Assembly: GCA_963812075.1 (NCBI GenBank) | Contig: CAWETN010000008.1 | Span: 1 to 64,000, forward strand | Direction of reading: 5' to 3' | Length of the DNA stretch: 64,000 nt | Source: JAMXLO01 sp963812075 | GTDB lineage: Bacteria > Pseudomonadota > Alphaproteobacteria > Acetobacterales > Acetobacteraceae | Part shown: in pieces, positions 22,676 through 35,086 of the stretch | How positions within the stretch are numbered: the first letter of the stretch is position 1 | How the letters are laid out: every line of letters begins with the position of its first letter | The notes under the pieces: generated by a model | Seen by the model: only the letters and a program-made list of their open reading frames with translations | What the model was told of the DNA's origin: nothing | The model's database searches: none | Program-made: the position numbers and the translations under genes

Positions 22676-24958
22676 ATGGCAAGGCGGGCACTCCCGCGCC
22701 TGGTGCGCATCGGCCTGTGGTCGCTGGCCGGTCTCGTGGTCCTCGTCGCCGCCGGCGCCGCGGTTGTGGCCGTTACGTTCGATCCTGACAGCCTCAAGCC
22801 GCGTATCGTCGCCGCGGTGAAGCAGGCCACCGGACGCGACCTGACAATCGCAGGCCACCTCCGGCTGGGTCTGTCGCTGCGGCCAACGCTGGTCGCGCAG
22901 GGCGTGAGCCTGGCCAATCCCCCCGGCTTCTCGCGCCCGCAGATGGCGACGCTCGAGCGGCTGGACGCGGAGCTCGCCTTGCTGCCGCTGCTGCACCACC
23001 GCGTCGAGATCGATCGGCTGGTGCTGCTGAAGCCCGACATCATTCTTGAGACGGATGCGCAGGGCCGGCCCAACTGGCAGTTCACGCCACAGGCCAGGCC
23101 CGCCGGGACACCATCATCCGCGACGGGAGGCGCGTCCGACGGGGCAGCCACCCGGCTCAGCGCCGCCGACGTGCGGATCGAGGACGGCACCGTCACCTGG
23201 CGCGATGGCCGAACCAACCGCAGCGCCGTGCTCGGGGTCGCCAGCCTGCGCGCCACCGCACCGTCGCCCGACGCCGACCTCACGCTGTCCCTGTCGGCGA
23301 CCTACGACGCCGCGCCATTCACCCTCACCGGCAGGTTCGGCCCGCTGGCGGTGCTGCAGGGGAGCGCGGCGAGCGGCTGGCCCGTCCAGGCGCGCCTCGA
23401 GGCGGCGGGCGCCAGGCTGGACGTGGGCGGCAGCATCGCGCAGCCGATGCAGGCGCGCGGCTACCGGCTGAAGGTCGCCGCCACCGTGCCCGACCTGGCG
23501 GCTCTCGCGGTATTCGCGCCGGGTGCGCACCTGCCGCCACTGCGCGATGTCGTCCTGGCCGCGGAGGTAACCGACGCCGGCGCGGCGTGGCCCGAGGTGT
23601 CTGGCCTGACACTGCATATCGGCGCGTCCGAACTTTCCGGGCTGCGGATCGAGCAGGTGGACGTCACCGCCCCGCGCCTCGACCAGCCTGTGCAGCTTTC
23701 GGCAAAGGGCGAATTCGCCGGCGTGCCCGCGACCGTCACCGGTTCGACGGGTGCCCTTGCGGCGCTACTCGCGGGACGCGCCTCCGGACCGGTTCCGCTC
23801 GATCTCGTCATCCATGCGCTGGGTTCGAATCTGACCGTCAAGGGGACCGCGGCGCGCGGTGCGGACGGGCGTGCCTCGGTGCAGGCGGCCGCGGCGGCCG
23901 AGAAGGTCGATCTCGACGTGCTGCTCGCGGCGCTGCACCGGCCGCCGCCGCCCGCCGGCGCGGCCCCGGCTGCCCCGCCGCCTGCACCGGCCGCTGCACC
24001 TGCACAGGCCGCTGCGGGACACGTGATTCCCGATACGCCGATCCCGCTTGCGACGCTTCACCTTGCAGATGCCGATGTGAAGCTCAGCATCGCCGAGCTC
24101 GCCTGGGGCGGCGGCACCTACCTGGGGATCACCACGCACATCGACCTGCACGGCGGCCGGCTGCGGCTCGACCCGCTATCGGCCGATCTGCCGGAGGGCC
24201 ATATCGATGCGGCGCTCAGCGTGGACGCCTCGCAGCCGACCCCGGTGGTGGCGCTGCGGCTGCAGAGCGCGGCGCTGGCGGTGCAGACCGTTCTGGCGGC
24301 GCTGAGGCAGCCGGCCTACGTCTCCGGCACGATGCAGGTGCATGCCGACCTGCACGGGACCGGGGCGACGCTGCATGCGATCGCTTCCAGCCTGGACGGG
24401 TCCGCCACCCTTTCGATGGGCGGAGGCAGCATCGACAACCGCCTGCTCGGCAGCACGCTCGGATCGGTGCTGCGCACGGTCAATCTGCTCGATCTCGTCG
24501 GCCGCGGCGGCGCAAGCGAGATCCGATGCTTCGCTGCCCATATCGATGCCAGCCATGGGATTGCCGCGCTGCGCTCTTTCGTGTTCGCATCGTCGCTGCT
24601 GTCGATGGATGGAGGTGGCAGCGTGAACCTCGGCGCCGAGACATTGGACCTGCACATTCGCCCGCAGGCCAGGCTGGCCGGCACCGGCATTGTCGTGCCG
24701 ATGCGGATCAGCGGGCCCTGGCGCGCGCCGGCCACCGTACCCGACGCCTCGGCGGTCGCCGGGAATGCCGGCGCGATGGCGGGTGCCGTCCTCGGCAACG
24801 CCACGCCGCTCGGAATGATCGCCGGCGCCCTCGGCGGCAAGCAGATTCTGGGCGGATCGGGCGAGTGTGGTGCGGCCCCCGCCGCGCAGGGGCCGCCGCA
24901 GCAGGCGCCGCCCAAGCCGCCGAACCTCGGCAGCGTCCTGAAGCAGCTGCTCCGGTGA
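22676..24958 (+). CDS. AsmA family protein
   Basis: A 760-aa protein anchored by an N-terminal transmembrane helix (LWSLAGLVVLVAAGAAVVAV), with a long periplasmic part. The AsmA start motif PRIVAAVKQATGRDLTIAG and the C-terminal AsmA_2-like region (GSTLGSVLRTVNLLDLVGRG, LRPQARLAGTGIVVP-like) are both present. AsmA-like proteins bridge inner and outer membrane and are linked to phospholipid traffic and envelope homeostasis. Residues about 420-450 form an Ala/Pro-rich linker. It lies 18 bp after the pseudouridine synthase and 10 bp before ATP12. Confidence 0.8.
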   Translation: MARRALPRLVRIGLWSLAGLVVLVAAGAAVVAVTFDPDSLKPRIVAAVKQATGRDLTIAGHLRLGLSLRPTLVAQGVSLANPPGFSRPQMATLERLDAELALLPLLHHRVEIDRLVLLKPDIILETDAQGRPNWQFTPQARPAGTPSSATGGASDGAATRLSAADVRIEDGTVTWRDGRTNRSAVLGVASLRATAPSPDADLTLSLSATYDAAPFTLTGRFGPLAVLQGSAASGWPVQARLEAAGARLDVGGSIAQPMQARGYRLKVAATVPDLAALAVFAPGAHLPPLRDVVLAAEVTDAGAAWPEVSGLTLHIGASELSGLRIEQVDVTAPRLDQPVQLSAKGEFAGVPATVTGSTGALAALLAGRASGPVPLDLVIHALGSNLTVKGTAARGADGRASVQAAAAAEKVDLDVLLAALHRPPPPAGAAPAAPPPAPAAAPAQAAAGHVIPDTPIPLATLHLADADVKLSIAELAWGGGTYLGITTHIDLHGGRLRLDPLSADLPEGHIDAALSVDASQPTPVVALRLQSAALAVQTVLAALRQPAYVSGTMQVHADLHGTGATLHAIASSLDGSATLSMGGGSIDNRLLGSTLGSVLRTVNLLDLVGRGGASEIRCFAAHIDASHGIAALRSFVFASSLLSMDGGGSVNLGAETLDLHIRPQARLAGTGIVVPMRISGPWRAPATVPDASAVAGNAGAMAGAVLGNATPLGMIAGALGGKQILGGSGECGAAPAAQGPPQQAPPKPPNLGSVLKQLLR

Positions 24959-24968
24959 GGGCCCGGCC

Positions 24969-25703
24969 GTGAAGCGGTTCTGGGACAAGGCGTCGGTCGC
25001 ACCCGGCGAGACGGGCTACACCATCCTGCTCGATGGTCGTCCGATGCACCTGCCGGGCGGAGCGGTGCTGACGGTCGAACCTGAACCGCTGGCCCGCGCA
25101 ATCGCCGACGAATGGCAGTCGGCGGGCGGCGACAAGGGCGGTGAGATGTCGTTCGCCGACACCCCGCTCACCCGGTTGGCCGGCACGGCGCTGCAGCGTA
25201 TTGCGCCCGACCCGGCGCTGACCGTCGATGCCATCGCCCGCTATGCCGAGAGCGACCTGCTCTGCTACCGCGCCGAAAGGCCGCGGGAGTTGGTGGACCG
25301 CCAGCAGCGCGCCTGGCAGCCGTGGCTCGACTGGGTGGCTCTCGCCTATGACGCGCCGCTCAGGGTCGGCTGCGGCGTGGCCTACGTGAAGCAGCACCGC
25401 GACAGCGTTGCCGCACTGCGTCGTGCGGTGGCCGGGCTCGACATCGCCGCACTGGCGGCGCTGGGCGTTGCGGTGCCGGCACTGGGCAGCCTGGTTCTCG
25501 GGCTGGCCATGGCCGACGGCCGGATCGACGCCCAAACGGCGCACACCCTCGGCGTTCTCGACGAGCTGTTCCAGGCGGAAGCCTGGGGCGAGGACGCCGA
25601 AGCTGCCGCGCGCCGGGCCGCGATCGCCGCCGACATCGAGCTGGCTGAGCGGTTCCTGCAGCTGACGCGACCGGTGGAGCGGAGATGGCCTGCAAGCGCC
25701 TGA
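24969..25703 (+). CDS. ATP12-family F1F0-ATPase assembly chaperone
   Basis: A 244-aa protein of the ATP12 family, a chaperone for the F1 alpha subunit that occurs in alphaproteobacteria and mitochondria. Recognised segments: the N-terminal KRFWDKASVAPGETGYTILL with DGRP, the AIADEWQSAGG motif, and the central SDLLCYRAERPRELVDRQQ block. The start ATG 24969 follows the AsmA stop by 10 bp, and the 3' end overlaps the acylphosphatase gene by 19 bp. Its presence supports an alphaproteobacterial source. Confidence 0.88.
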   Translation: MKRFWDKASVAPGETGYTILLDGRPMHLPGGAVLTVEPEPLARAIADEWQSAGGDKGGEMSFADTPLTRLAGTALQRIAPDPALTVDAIARYAESDLLCYRAERPRELVDRQQRAWQPWLDWVALAYDAPLRVGCGVAYVKQHRDSVAALRRAVAGLDIAALAALGVAVPALGSLVLGLAMADGRIDAQTAHTLGVLDELFQAEAWGEDAEAAARRAAIAADIELAERFLQLTRPVERRWPASA

Positions 25704-25960
25704 TCATCAGCGGCCGGGTACAGGGCGTGGGCTTCCGCATCTGGATGCTGGAAAAGGCGCAGGCCCTGGGCATATCGGGCTGGGTACGCAACCGGATCGA
25801 CGGCTCGGTGGAGGCGCTGGTGGCCGGCGACACCGCGGCGGTCGAAGAGCTCCTGCGGCTCTGCCGGCGCGGGCCGCGCATGGCCTCGGTCGAGAGCATC
25901 GAGGAGGACATGGCCGATCCACCCGAGCATTTCGGGTTCCGGCAGGTGCCTACGGCGTAA
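25685..25960 (+). CDS. acyP: Acylphosphatase
   Basis: A 91-aa acylphosphatase that hydrolyses the carboxyl-phosphate bond of acyl phosphates. The family signature GRVQGVGFR carries the substrate-binding Arg18, and the catalytic Asn36 is in GWVRNR. Length is typical (about 90 aa). It overlaps the end of the ATP12 gene by 19 bp on the same strand and the end of the convergent lipB gene by 11 bp. Confidence 0.9.
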   Translation: MACKRLIISGRVQGVGFRIWMLEKAQALGISGWVRNRIDGSVEALVAGDTAAVEELLRLCRRGPRMASVESIEEDMADPPEHFGFRQVPTA

Positions 25961-26657
25961 CCGTGCAGCCGGGCTGCGGAGAGCCGTCCTCGAACACCTC
26001 GTCCCAGGCCGCGCGCAGCGCGTCATCGGCGTCGGTCATCGTCGCCTCGATGCCCAGGGCTGCGAGGCTGGTGACGCCATGCTGGCGGATGCCGCAGGGC
26101 ACGATGCCGGCGTAGTGGCCGAGGTCCGGCGACACGTTCAGCGCGACGCCGTGCCAGCTGACCCAGCGCGACACGCGCACACCGATTGCGGCGATCTTCG
26201 CTTCGCCGCCGGTCACCGAGTCCACGGTCCAGATCCCGACGCGGCCTTGCCGCCGCTCGCCTGCCACGCCGAACCGGGCCAGCGCGCGGATCAGCCACGC
26301 CTCGAGCGCATGGACGTAGCAGCGCACATCGCGCGCCGGTGCAGTGCCGTGCGGGCGGTTGAGATCCAGCATGACATAGGCCACGCGCTGTCCCGGGCCG
26401 TGATAGGTCCACTGCCCGCCGCGTCCGCTGGCGAAGCAGGGGAAGCGGCCAGGAGCGGTCAGATCCTCCGGCCGGGCGGAGGTGCCTGCGGTATACAGCG
26501 GCGGGTGCTCCACTAGCCAGACAAGTTCCGGTGCGGTGCCGGCGCGGACGGCAGCGACGCGCTCCTGCATGCGCGCCACCGCATCGGGGTAGGGCGTAAG
26601 CCCTCCGGCAACGCGCCATTCAGGGGTCATGGCGGCAATTGAAGCGCTGTCGGTCAT
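25950..26657 (-). CDS. lipB: Lipoyl(octanoyl) transferase LipB
   Basis: A 235-aa cytoplasmic enzyme that transfers the octanoyl group from acyl carrier protein to lipoyl domains. The motif RGGQWTYHGPGQ (residues 79-90), the catalytic Lys154 in GEAKIAAIGVR and the nucleophile Cys188 in IVPCGI are all in place. ATG 26657 is chosen because longer in-frame starts run across the divergent tRNA gene. No lipA is in the window. It overlaps acyP tail-to-tail by 11 bp. Confidence 0.9.
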   Translation of the reverse strand: MTDSASIAAMTPEWRVAGGLTPYPDAVARMQERVAAVRAGTAPELVWLVEHPPLYTAGTSARPEDLTAPGRFPCFASGRGGQWTYHGPGQRVAYVMLDLNRPHGTAPARDVRCYVHALEAWLIRALARFGVAGERRQGRVGIWTVDSVTGGEAKIAAIGVRVSRWVSWHGVALNVSPDLGHYAGIVPCGIRQHGVTSLAALGIEATMTDADDALRAAWDEVFEDGSPQPGCTVTP

Positions 26658-26682
26658 CCGGTATATCCCGGCGCCTGCCCGG

Positions 26683-26768
26683 GCGGTCGTGGCGGAATGG
26701 TAGACGCGCAAGCTTGAGGTGCTTGTGGGGGTAACCCCGTGGAAGTTCGAGTTTTCTCGACCGCACCA
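26683..26768 (+). tRNA. tRNA-Leu (anticodon GAG)
   Basis: An 86-nt class II tRNA with an encoded CCA end. The acceptor stem GCGGTCG (26683-26689) pairs with CGACCGC (26758-26764), followed by discriminator A and CCA. The D arm contains GGTAGACGC, the anticodon loop TTGAGGT gives GAG, a variable arm GGGGGTAACCCC is present, and the T arm includes GTTCGAG. It reads CUC/CUU leucine codons. It lies 25 bp from the divergent lipB start. Confidence 0.93.
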
Positions 26769-26896
26769 CCGACCCCTGCGCCCCTCCAGCGCCGGCTGCA
26801 AGCTGAGCCGGTCACGCATAAGTGGCGACAGTGTCGATTGTTTCCAACGGGTTGCCGGAGCAGTGTCCGGGCAGCGAAGGGCACCGGCAGCTCGCA

Positions 26897-27283
26897 ATGG
26901 CGCAAACGACAGACCCAAGATGCGACGTTCTCCTGGTCGAGGACGAGGAGCTGATCGCCATGTTGATGCAGGACATGCTGGAGGAGGCGGGCTGCCGGGT
27001 GGCCGCAACGGTGGGCACGCTTGACGAGGCGCTCGAATTGGCGCGCAGCCGTACGTTCGACCTTGCCTTCATCGATCTCAATCTGCGCGGCATTCCGGCG
27101 TGGCCGCTGGCGGACCTGTTGCAGACGCGCGGCATCCCGTTCGCCTTCGTGACCGGCTACGGCTCGGCGGGCACGGCCACGACGCACGCCGATGTGCCGG
27201 TCCTGCAGAAGCCGTTCACGTCGCAGAATCTCATGACGATCCTCGCCCGCCTGCGATCGCGGCAGCCACCCGCCGGCCGATAG
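26897..27283 (+). CDS. Single-domain response regulator (receiver)
   Basis: A 128-aa CheY-like receiver without an output domain. The acidic pair is in LLVEDEELIA, the phospho-acceptor Asp60 in FDLAFIDLNLRG, and the conserved Lys in VLQKPFTSQN. The ATG at 26897 is preferred because the receiver fold starts ten residues later; an in-frame GTG at 26822 would add 25 residues without domain content. It resembles the receiver at 18256 and, like it, would need a partner kinase; none is adjacent. Confidence 0.78.
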   Translation: MAQTTDPRCDVLLVEDEELIAMLMQDMLEEAGCRVAATVGTLDEALELARSRTFDLAFIDLNLRGIPAWPLADLLQTRGIPFAFVTGYGSAGTATTHADVPVLQKPFTSQNLMTILARLRSRQPPAGR

Positions 27284-27297
27284 CTGACCGGCGGTTC

Positions 27298-28431
27298 TCA
27301 TCGCCCCCCGACCGTCATGCGGTCGAGGACAGCGACGCAGGGACCATCGGCCGGATCCAGACGGAACAGGCGGATCGTTCTCGCACCGGGCGAGCCTGGG
27401 ATGGCGAATGTCAGGTCCTGCACGCCGCTCGACGACCGCACGATGCAGCGCGTGCTCCGCTCCTCGCTGAAATACGCGTCACCCTCGCCGACCCAGAACA
27501 GTTGGACGGTTTCCATGTCCGGCGCCAGCATCCTCAGGCGCAGCGTCACGTAGTCGATCGGGCGAGGTGGCGAGAGCGGATTTCGGATGGTGACATGCGG
27601 GTCGATGATCGTCGAACGTATGCAGGCGCCGAGGCCCGGTTCGATGGACACACCTGCGTTGTGTGACGCACCCCCGACCACGGTGACGCCGTCGAAGCTC
27701 TCGCTCCACGCACCGGCGATCGGTCCGAGCGCCACGCCGTTCGGGAGCCACTCGGCCGATGCGCCGCCCGCCTTGCGCGCCCAGCCGATATGCCCGGTGT
27801 TCGACAGCATGAACTGCGTAAGGTCGGGATGGGTCTTGACCAGCAGATCGTACGCCATGCCGACATGCGCGGTATCGAGCTCGTCATCCGACCAGTGGGA
27901 GCGCGTGGCGTCCGGTCCGGTCTCGGTGCCGCGGAACCGGTAGTTCAGGTCGTCCAGCATCAGCCAGGCACCTGGCCGCAGCAGCCTGGGCATGAGCAAC
28001 GCGGCCAATGCATCCGGCTCCCATTCATGCGCGCCGTCCAGGTAGCAGAAATCGAAACAGGGCTCGCACACACCGCCGATGGTACGGTCGCGCAGCAGAC
28101 CCAGCAGGAACCAGTCATAGCCTCGGCGGTGCACGACCGCGTTGACGTAGCGGCTCAGTCCCGTGATCTGCGCCAGTTCGACGACCCCGACGGGAAACCG
28201 GTGCATGTGATCGACGGTGGTGACGGTGCCGCCGCCGATCTCCTCGATCGCCGCCGCCATGACGCAGGCGGTCGCGCCGAAGCCAGTGCCGAGTTCCAGG
28301 CAGTCGCGCGCCCTGGTCGCGATGACGCAGTGGTAGACCTCACGCAGCGTCGCCTCGGACAGCAGCACCAGGAGCTGCCTGGTCTCATCCTGGCACCGCA
28401 ACAGCAGGCTGTGGACCTGATCGAACTTCAT
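27298..28431 (-). CDS. SAM-dependent methyltransferase with a C-terminal beta-rich extension
   Basis: A 377-aa protein. Residues 1-220 are a class I Methyltransf_24-like domain with motif I CLELGTGFGATACVMAA, TVTTVDHMHRF, FDFCYLDGAHEWEPDALA and GAWLMLDDLNY. Residues about 225-377 form a separate, probably beta-sandwich domain (PIDYVTLRLRMLAPDMETVQ, then LFWVGEGDAYFSEE) resembling carbohydrate-binding modules. Such fusions suggest modification of a surface glycan, but the substrate is unknown. It is divergent from maeB by 98 bp and ends 14 bp from the convergent receiver gene. Confidence 0.68.
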   Translation of the reverse strand: MKFDQVHSLLLRCQDETRQLLVLLSEATLREVYHCVIATRARDCLELGTGFGATACVMAAAIEEIGGGTVTTVDHMHRFPVGVVELAQITGLSRYVNAVVHRRGYDWFLLGLLRDRTIGGVCEPCFDFCYLDGAHEWEPDALAALLMPRLLRPGAWLMLDDLNYRFRGTETGPDATRSHWSDDELDTAHVGMAYDLLVKTHPDLTQFMLSNTGHIGWARKAGGASAEWLPNGVALGPIAGAWSESFDGVTVVGGASHNAGVSIEPGLGACIRSTIIDPHVTIRNPLSPPRPIDYVTLRLRMLAPDMETVQLFWVGEGDAYFSEERSTRCIVRSSSGVQDLTFAIPGSPGARTIRLFRLDPADGPCVAVLDRMTVGGR

Positions 28432-28529
28432 CGCTGTGCGGCCCCACCACCGACCGGAATGCCTGCAAGCCGTTGCCAGCCTGGGCCCGGCCGCTCATCC
28501 TGACAACGGATCATCCGGGTGGACCGCCG

Positions 28530-30798
<2,269 letters not shown>

Positions 30799-30827
30799 CC
30801 GCCAGGCGGGGCGGCGCTGCCTCGCGC

Positions 30828-33015
30828 CTACGCGGTGACGCCGCCCTCGCCTTGCCTGCCGTTTTCAGTGGCGTCGCCTCGTCTTTGTCCGCTGCCGAGC
30901 AACTCCGCGACGCTGTCGGCCAACTGATCGGGCGTGAACGGCTTGCAAAGGATCGTCACCCCGGGAAGTTCGGCGCGGATGCTGTCAGTGTCGGCGTTGC
31001 CGGTGATGAGAAGGATCGGAAGGTGGGGACGGTCGGCGAGCGCGGCTCGGACCACCAGGCCACCGTTCATTTCCGGCATCGTGAAGTCGACAATGAGCAG
31101 GCTTATGGCTTCGTCCCGCTGCAGCACCTCGAGAGCCGCCTGCCCGCTCCTGACCGGCACTGCCTGATACCCGCTGCGTTCCAGCGCATCGCAGACAAGC
31201 TCGAGCACGCCGGGATCGTCGTCGCACACGAGGAGGGTTCCGCCGCCTTGCTCCTCGTGCTGGCGCCCGTAACTGGGCAACTCCTCCGGGGCCACATAGG
31301 CGCGCGGGAGCCACATCTCGATCGATGTCCCCTCGCCCGGCGAACTCTGCAGCCGGGTGGCTCCGCCAGACTGCAGGACAAAGCCCTGCATCATCGAAAG
31401 TCCGAGGCCGGTACCCTTGCCCACGCCCTTGGTGGTGAAGAACGGCTCAGTGGCACGCACCAGGGTCGCCGCGTCCATGCCGATGCCGGTGTCACAGACC
31501 GTGAGCACGACGTATTGTCCCGGCATGAGACTGGCGGGCGGTTGAGCACCGTTCGGCGAAATCGAAGGGACTTCGCCATTTACCACGGCGATGGACAAGG
31601 TTCCGCCGGACGGCATGGCGTCCCGCGCGTTGATTGCCAGGTTGAGAATCACCAGCTCGAGTTGGTTGAGGTCGATCAGCGCCGGCCAGAGATGCCGGTC
31701 GGATGACAGGTTGAGCCGAATGTCCGGACCCACTGTACGCAAGAGCAGGGGCCGCATGCTCTCGACCACCGACATAAGATCCAGCGGTTGCGGGCGCAGG
31801 ACCTGCTTCCTGGCGAATGCGAGAAGCCTCTGCGTCAGGGAAGCGGCGCTCTCGCCGGCCCGCAGGGCGTTTTGCCTGAATCTGCGGTTCTGAGCATCCA
31901 GCGGCGCCGGCGGTATCATGGCGATGTTGCCGATGATGACAGTGAGCAGATTGTTGAAGTCGTGCGCTATTCCGCCGGTGAGCTTGCCCAGGCTCTCCAT
32001 CTTCTGGCTCTGCCGCAGCTGATCCTGCGCCTTTTCCCTTTCCTCGGATTCCGTGCGCCACAACTCGACGGCCTCGCGTTCCTGCTCGGCGCGGCGCAAC
32101 GCGATCCGGAGCGCCAGAAGGATGCCAGCCGTAGCGATCGCGGCGACCAGCCCATAGACGGTCAGGTTGGCATACCAGGTGAAGAGGACTGCCTGCTTGT
32201 CCAAACTCAGGCTGGCCACGGCCTGATTCTCCGCCAACCTCTTGTAGATCGTTATCCGATCACGCCCTCCGGCGGTTACCGGGCCGGTGAGAATTCCCGA
32301 CTCGCTCTGCGCAATTCGCCACAGCAGCACTTTGCCGAGATCGCCCAGGTCCGGCTCGCTCTGCGGCTCGGGGCGCGATTGGACGAGAATCGTGCCGTCC
32401 GACGTGAACAGGGTGACGACGTCGGTGGCACTGGGGGTGGTCGACGCCCACAGCTGGGCGATGTAGTCCGCCGAGATGGCGACCTGCGCGATGCCGTTGA
32501 ATGCGCCGTTCCGCTCCAGACGTCGGCTCAGCGAGAACACATTGCGTTGCGATCCGGCGTCGGTGTGCGGTTTGCTGATGCACCGCTCGGTCTGCTGGGT
32601 GGCGAGCAGGCGAAAGCATTCCGGATCGACCGCCGGCGGTGGCTCCCCCGGCAACATGGGCACCGTCGTGGCGCGCAGGGTCCCGGTGGCATCGACGACG
32701 AGAAATCTCCGAAGTCCCATCGAGACGACGGTCGATGTCCTCGAGCTCGTGCAGGAGATCTGCCGGGTCTGCCACCAAATCCCATGATCTGTCCCGCATG
32801 CGGCTGACGATCATGTTCACGATGATCTCGTGACCGGTGAACAGGTTTTCCGCCTGCTCGTGTACCAGCGCCACCATCTTCGTGCCGTCGTCCTCGGCGG
32901 CATCGAGTATGGCCACCCGATCTTTCCAGGCCGCCGCGCCGAACAGCAGCAATGGAATGGCAACTGCGACGACCCGCAGTCGTCGAAGCATCTGGACCGT
33001 CCCGCCCTGGTTCAT
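30828..33015 (-). CDS. Hybrid sensor histidine kinase with C-terminal receiver, one frameshift
   Basis: About 728 aa after correction. TM1 is near residues 15-30 (VVAVAIPLLLFGAAAW), followed by a periplasmic sensor of about 260 aa and TM2 (ANLTVYGLVAAIATAGILLA). The HisKA H-box is GGIAHDFNNLLTVIIG, HATPase motifs are NLAINARDAMP, DTGIGMD and GKGTGLGLSMM, and the receiver has CDDDPG, LLIVDFTMPEMNG and LCKPF. A +1 break near 32718 splits the sensor after EDIDRRLD; the downstream frame reads MGLRRFLVVDATGTL. The start ATG 33015 or 32991 is uncertain. The ligand is unknown; the gene is convergent with maeB. Confidence 0.8.
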
Positions 33016-33191
33016 CCTGGACGAGCGCACTTCGCCTTGATCCCCCGCGGCTGGCCATTCGGCTGGCCCCTGGCAGGGCCGCCGACACAATTGACTGTGC
33101 CGTTTAGGCTGAGTTTGTTGCGCAAGGCAATGCAAATCTGCCGTCGGGCAGTGCCAGCACCACCGCGCCGTGGAAACGCCGCACGCCCTCT

Positions 33192-34467
33192 TTATGCGCC
33201 CACCCGCAGCGTGATGCGCAGCGTGGCCGCGCTCTCAGCCAGGCTGAGGATGTCGAGCCGCCCGTTGGACCGCTCGATCATGCTTCTCGCCAAAGTCAGC
33301 CCGAGCCTGTCCGTATCTGCCGGCACGGTGGGCTCCGCGCGACCCTCGGCGACGAATTCGATGCAGGTGTGACGGCTGTCGGGTTCCGACAGGACGATGC
33401 GGAGGGTCCCGCCGCCCCGCGACGTTTCGGCCAGGATGCTCGCCATCGCCTGCACCAGCATCGGCGGATCGACATCGACCAGATGCCGGGCCGACCGCTG
33501 GTCATCGATGGCGACCTCCACCCGGACGCTTCGGAGCGCGACGCGTTGCCGGCTCACCGCCCCGCGCACCAGAAAAAACGGATCGACCGGCTGGAACGTT
33601 GCGATTCGGCTCTGCGCCACCGAGGCGACCTCGCGGGCGTACCGATCGAGGCGATCGACGCCGGCGGCGATCCGGTTCGGCGCCGAGGCGTCGGCGGGAT
33701 GCGCGATCGGCAATCGCTCGGCCATCTGGCGGATCGCCGCGAGTGGGTGCCGCAGGCCGTGCGCCAGGGCGCCGACCGCCTGGCCTATCCCGGCAAGGCT
33801 CGCCATCCGGTGGAGATCAGCCTGCTGCTGCGCGATCTGACGCGCTCCGCGCCGCACGATCCAATAGAGGCTCGCGACCGGGAGCATGCCGACCAGAACC
33901 GCTGATCCCGCGATGAAGCGGAAGATGCGGCCGATGGTGGTTTCGAGCGCGATCGGGGTTTTGTAGAGTTCGACGACATAGACGATGTCCGCCCCTCGCC
34001 ACATCGGCAGGTATGCTTCCACGAAGCGGCCTGCTTTGGGGGCGGCAAGCCCGACGTGTTCCGCCTTTTCCACCTCTTCCAGCGTGCCGAACTCGCTGAC
34101 CAGCTGACCCGCCAGCGCCTTTTCCAGATCCGGGTTGTCGAAGCGTCGCCCGGTCATGTCCTGATCGGTGGACCACATGATGCGCCCGTCGGTGCCGTAG
34201 AGGTTCGCGCGCAGCACCTGCGGAAATCGTCCGGATATGGGCGATCAGTTCGGACATCAGTCCGCCGCCGGTGTCGGTCCGCAACCCATCGCTGTCGTAT
34301 CCCACGATACTTTGCAGGAACGCCTGGGTGGCCGTCGCCTCGCGGTGCAGCACCGCCCTGGTCAGGAAGCTGTTCAAGCCGACAACCAGCGCAGCCGCCA
34401 GCAGCATTGTTCCGGCGACGCCCGTGACGGCGAACCGAAGCCGCAGATCAAGGTGCGCACGCCCCAT
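33192..34467 (-). CDS. Sensor histidine kinase-like membrane protein with degenerate catalytic motifs, one frameshift
   Basis: About 424 aa after correction. TM1 (VTGVAGTMLLAAALVVGLNS) and TM2 (FIAGSAVLVGMLPVASLYWI) flank a periplasmic sensor; the cytoplasmic part resembles a HisKA/HATPase kinase. The H-box is atypical (LAHGLRHPLAAI). The ATP-binding region lacks a recognisable Asn of the N-box (MASILAETSRGGG) and the DxGxG motif (replaced near VAEGRAEPTVPADT), although GLTLARSMIERSNGRL keeps the G2-box position. It may be a pseudokinase or phosphatase-type sensor. A +1 break near 34225 separates HIRTI from VLRANLYGTDGRIMWSTD. It lies upstream of the hybrid kinase on the same strand, with about 176 bp between them. 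Confidence 0.7.
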
Positions 34468-34606
34468 TCCGCCACCCGATGGTTGTGCGGCGGCAACGTA
34501 TCAGCCCGCGCTCACTTAGGAAATTCGCGGGCCGCCGATCGGTCCGGGCTGAGTTCGACAATGGCAGCGGTGGTAGAACCGGGCGGCAAAACGCTAGACT
34601 TCGCGG

Positions 34607-35086
34607 ATGCTCTGGCTCGTCCTTGGCGCCCTGACCTTGTTCCTGTTCCTGGGCGGGCTGCGCGCCTTCGAGCGTGCCTCGGTCAAGACCATAAAGTCCC
34701 TGTTCGCCTGGATCGCCGCACTTGGCGGCATCGCCCTGGCGCTGCTGCTGATCCTGTCCGGCCGCGGCGGGATGGCGCTCGGGGCGCTGGCGATGTTCGG
34801 CCCGCTGATCTGGCGGCAGTGGCAGGCCCACCGCATGGGCACTGGGGCACAGCAGCAGTCCGACAACACGGCCCGGCCGCCGCCACGCCGCCAGAGCGGG
34901 ATGACGCCGGAAGAGGCCTACCAGGTCCTCGGGCTGCATCCGGGCGCGACCGAGGAAGAGATCCGCGCCGCCCATCACCGCCTGATGCGCACCGCCCACC
35001 CGGACAGCGGCGGGTCGGACTGGCTCGCCACGCGGATCAACCAGGCGCGCGACGTCCTGCTCCGTCCCAGGCGCGGCAACGCGTGA
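34607..35086 (+). CDS. Membrane-anchored J-domain protein
   Basis: A 159-aa protein with an N-terminal transmembrane helix (MLWLVLGALTLFLFLGGL), a second hydrophobic segment (residues 33-51), a linker, and a C-terminal J domain. The HPD tripeptide that stimulates Hsp70/DnaK ATPase is at residues 131-133 in RTAHPDSGGSDWLATRINQA. This is the DjlA/TIM14-like layout common in alphaproteobacteria, suggesting recruitment of DnaK to the inner membrane. It is divergent from the degenerate kinase gene and lies 115 bp before galU. Confidence 0.85.
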   Translation: MLWLVLGALTLFLFLGGLRAFERASVKTIKSLFAWIAALGGIALALLLILSGRGGMALGALAMFGPLIWRQWQAHRMGTGAQQQSDNTARPPPRRQSGMTPEEAYQVLGLHPGATEEEIRAAHHRLMRTAHPDSGGSDWLATRINQARDVLLRPRRGNA

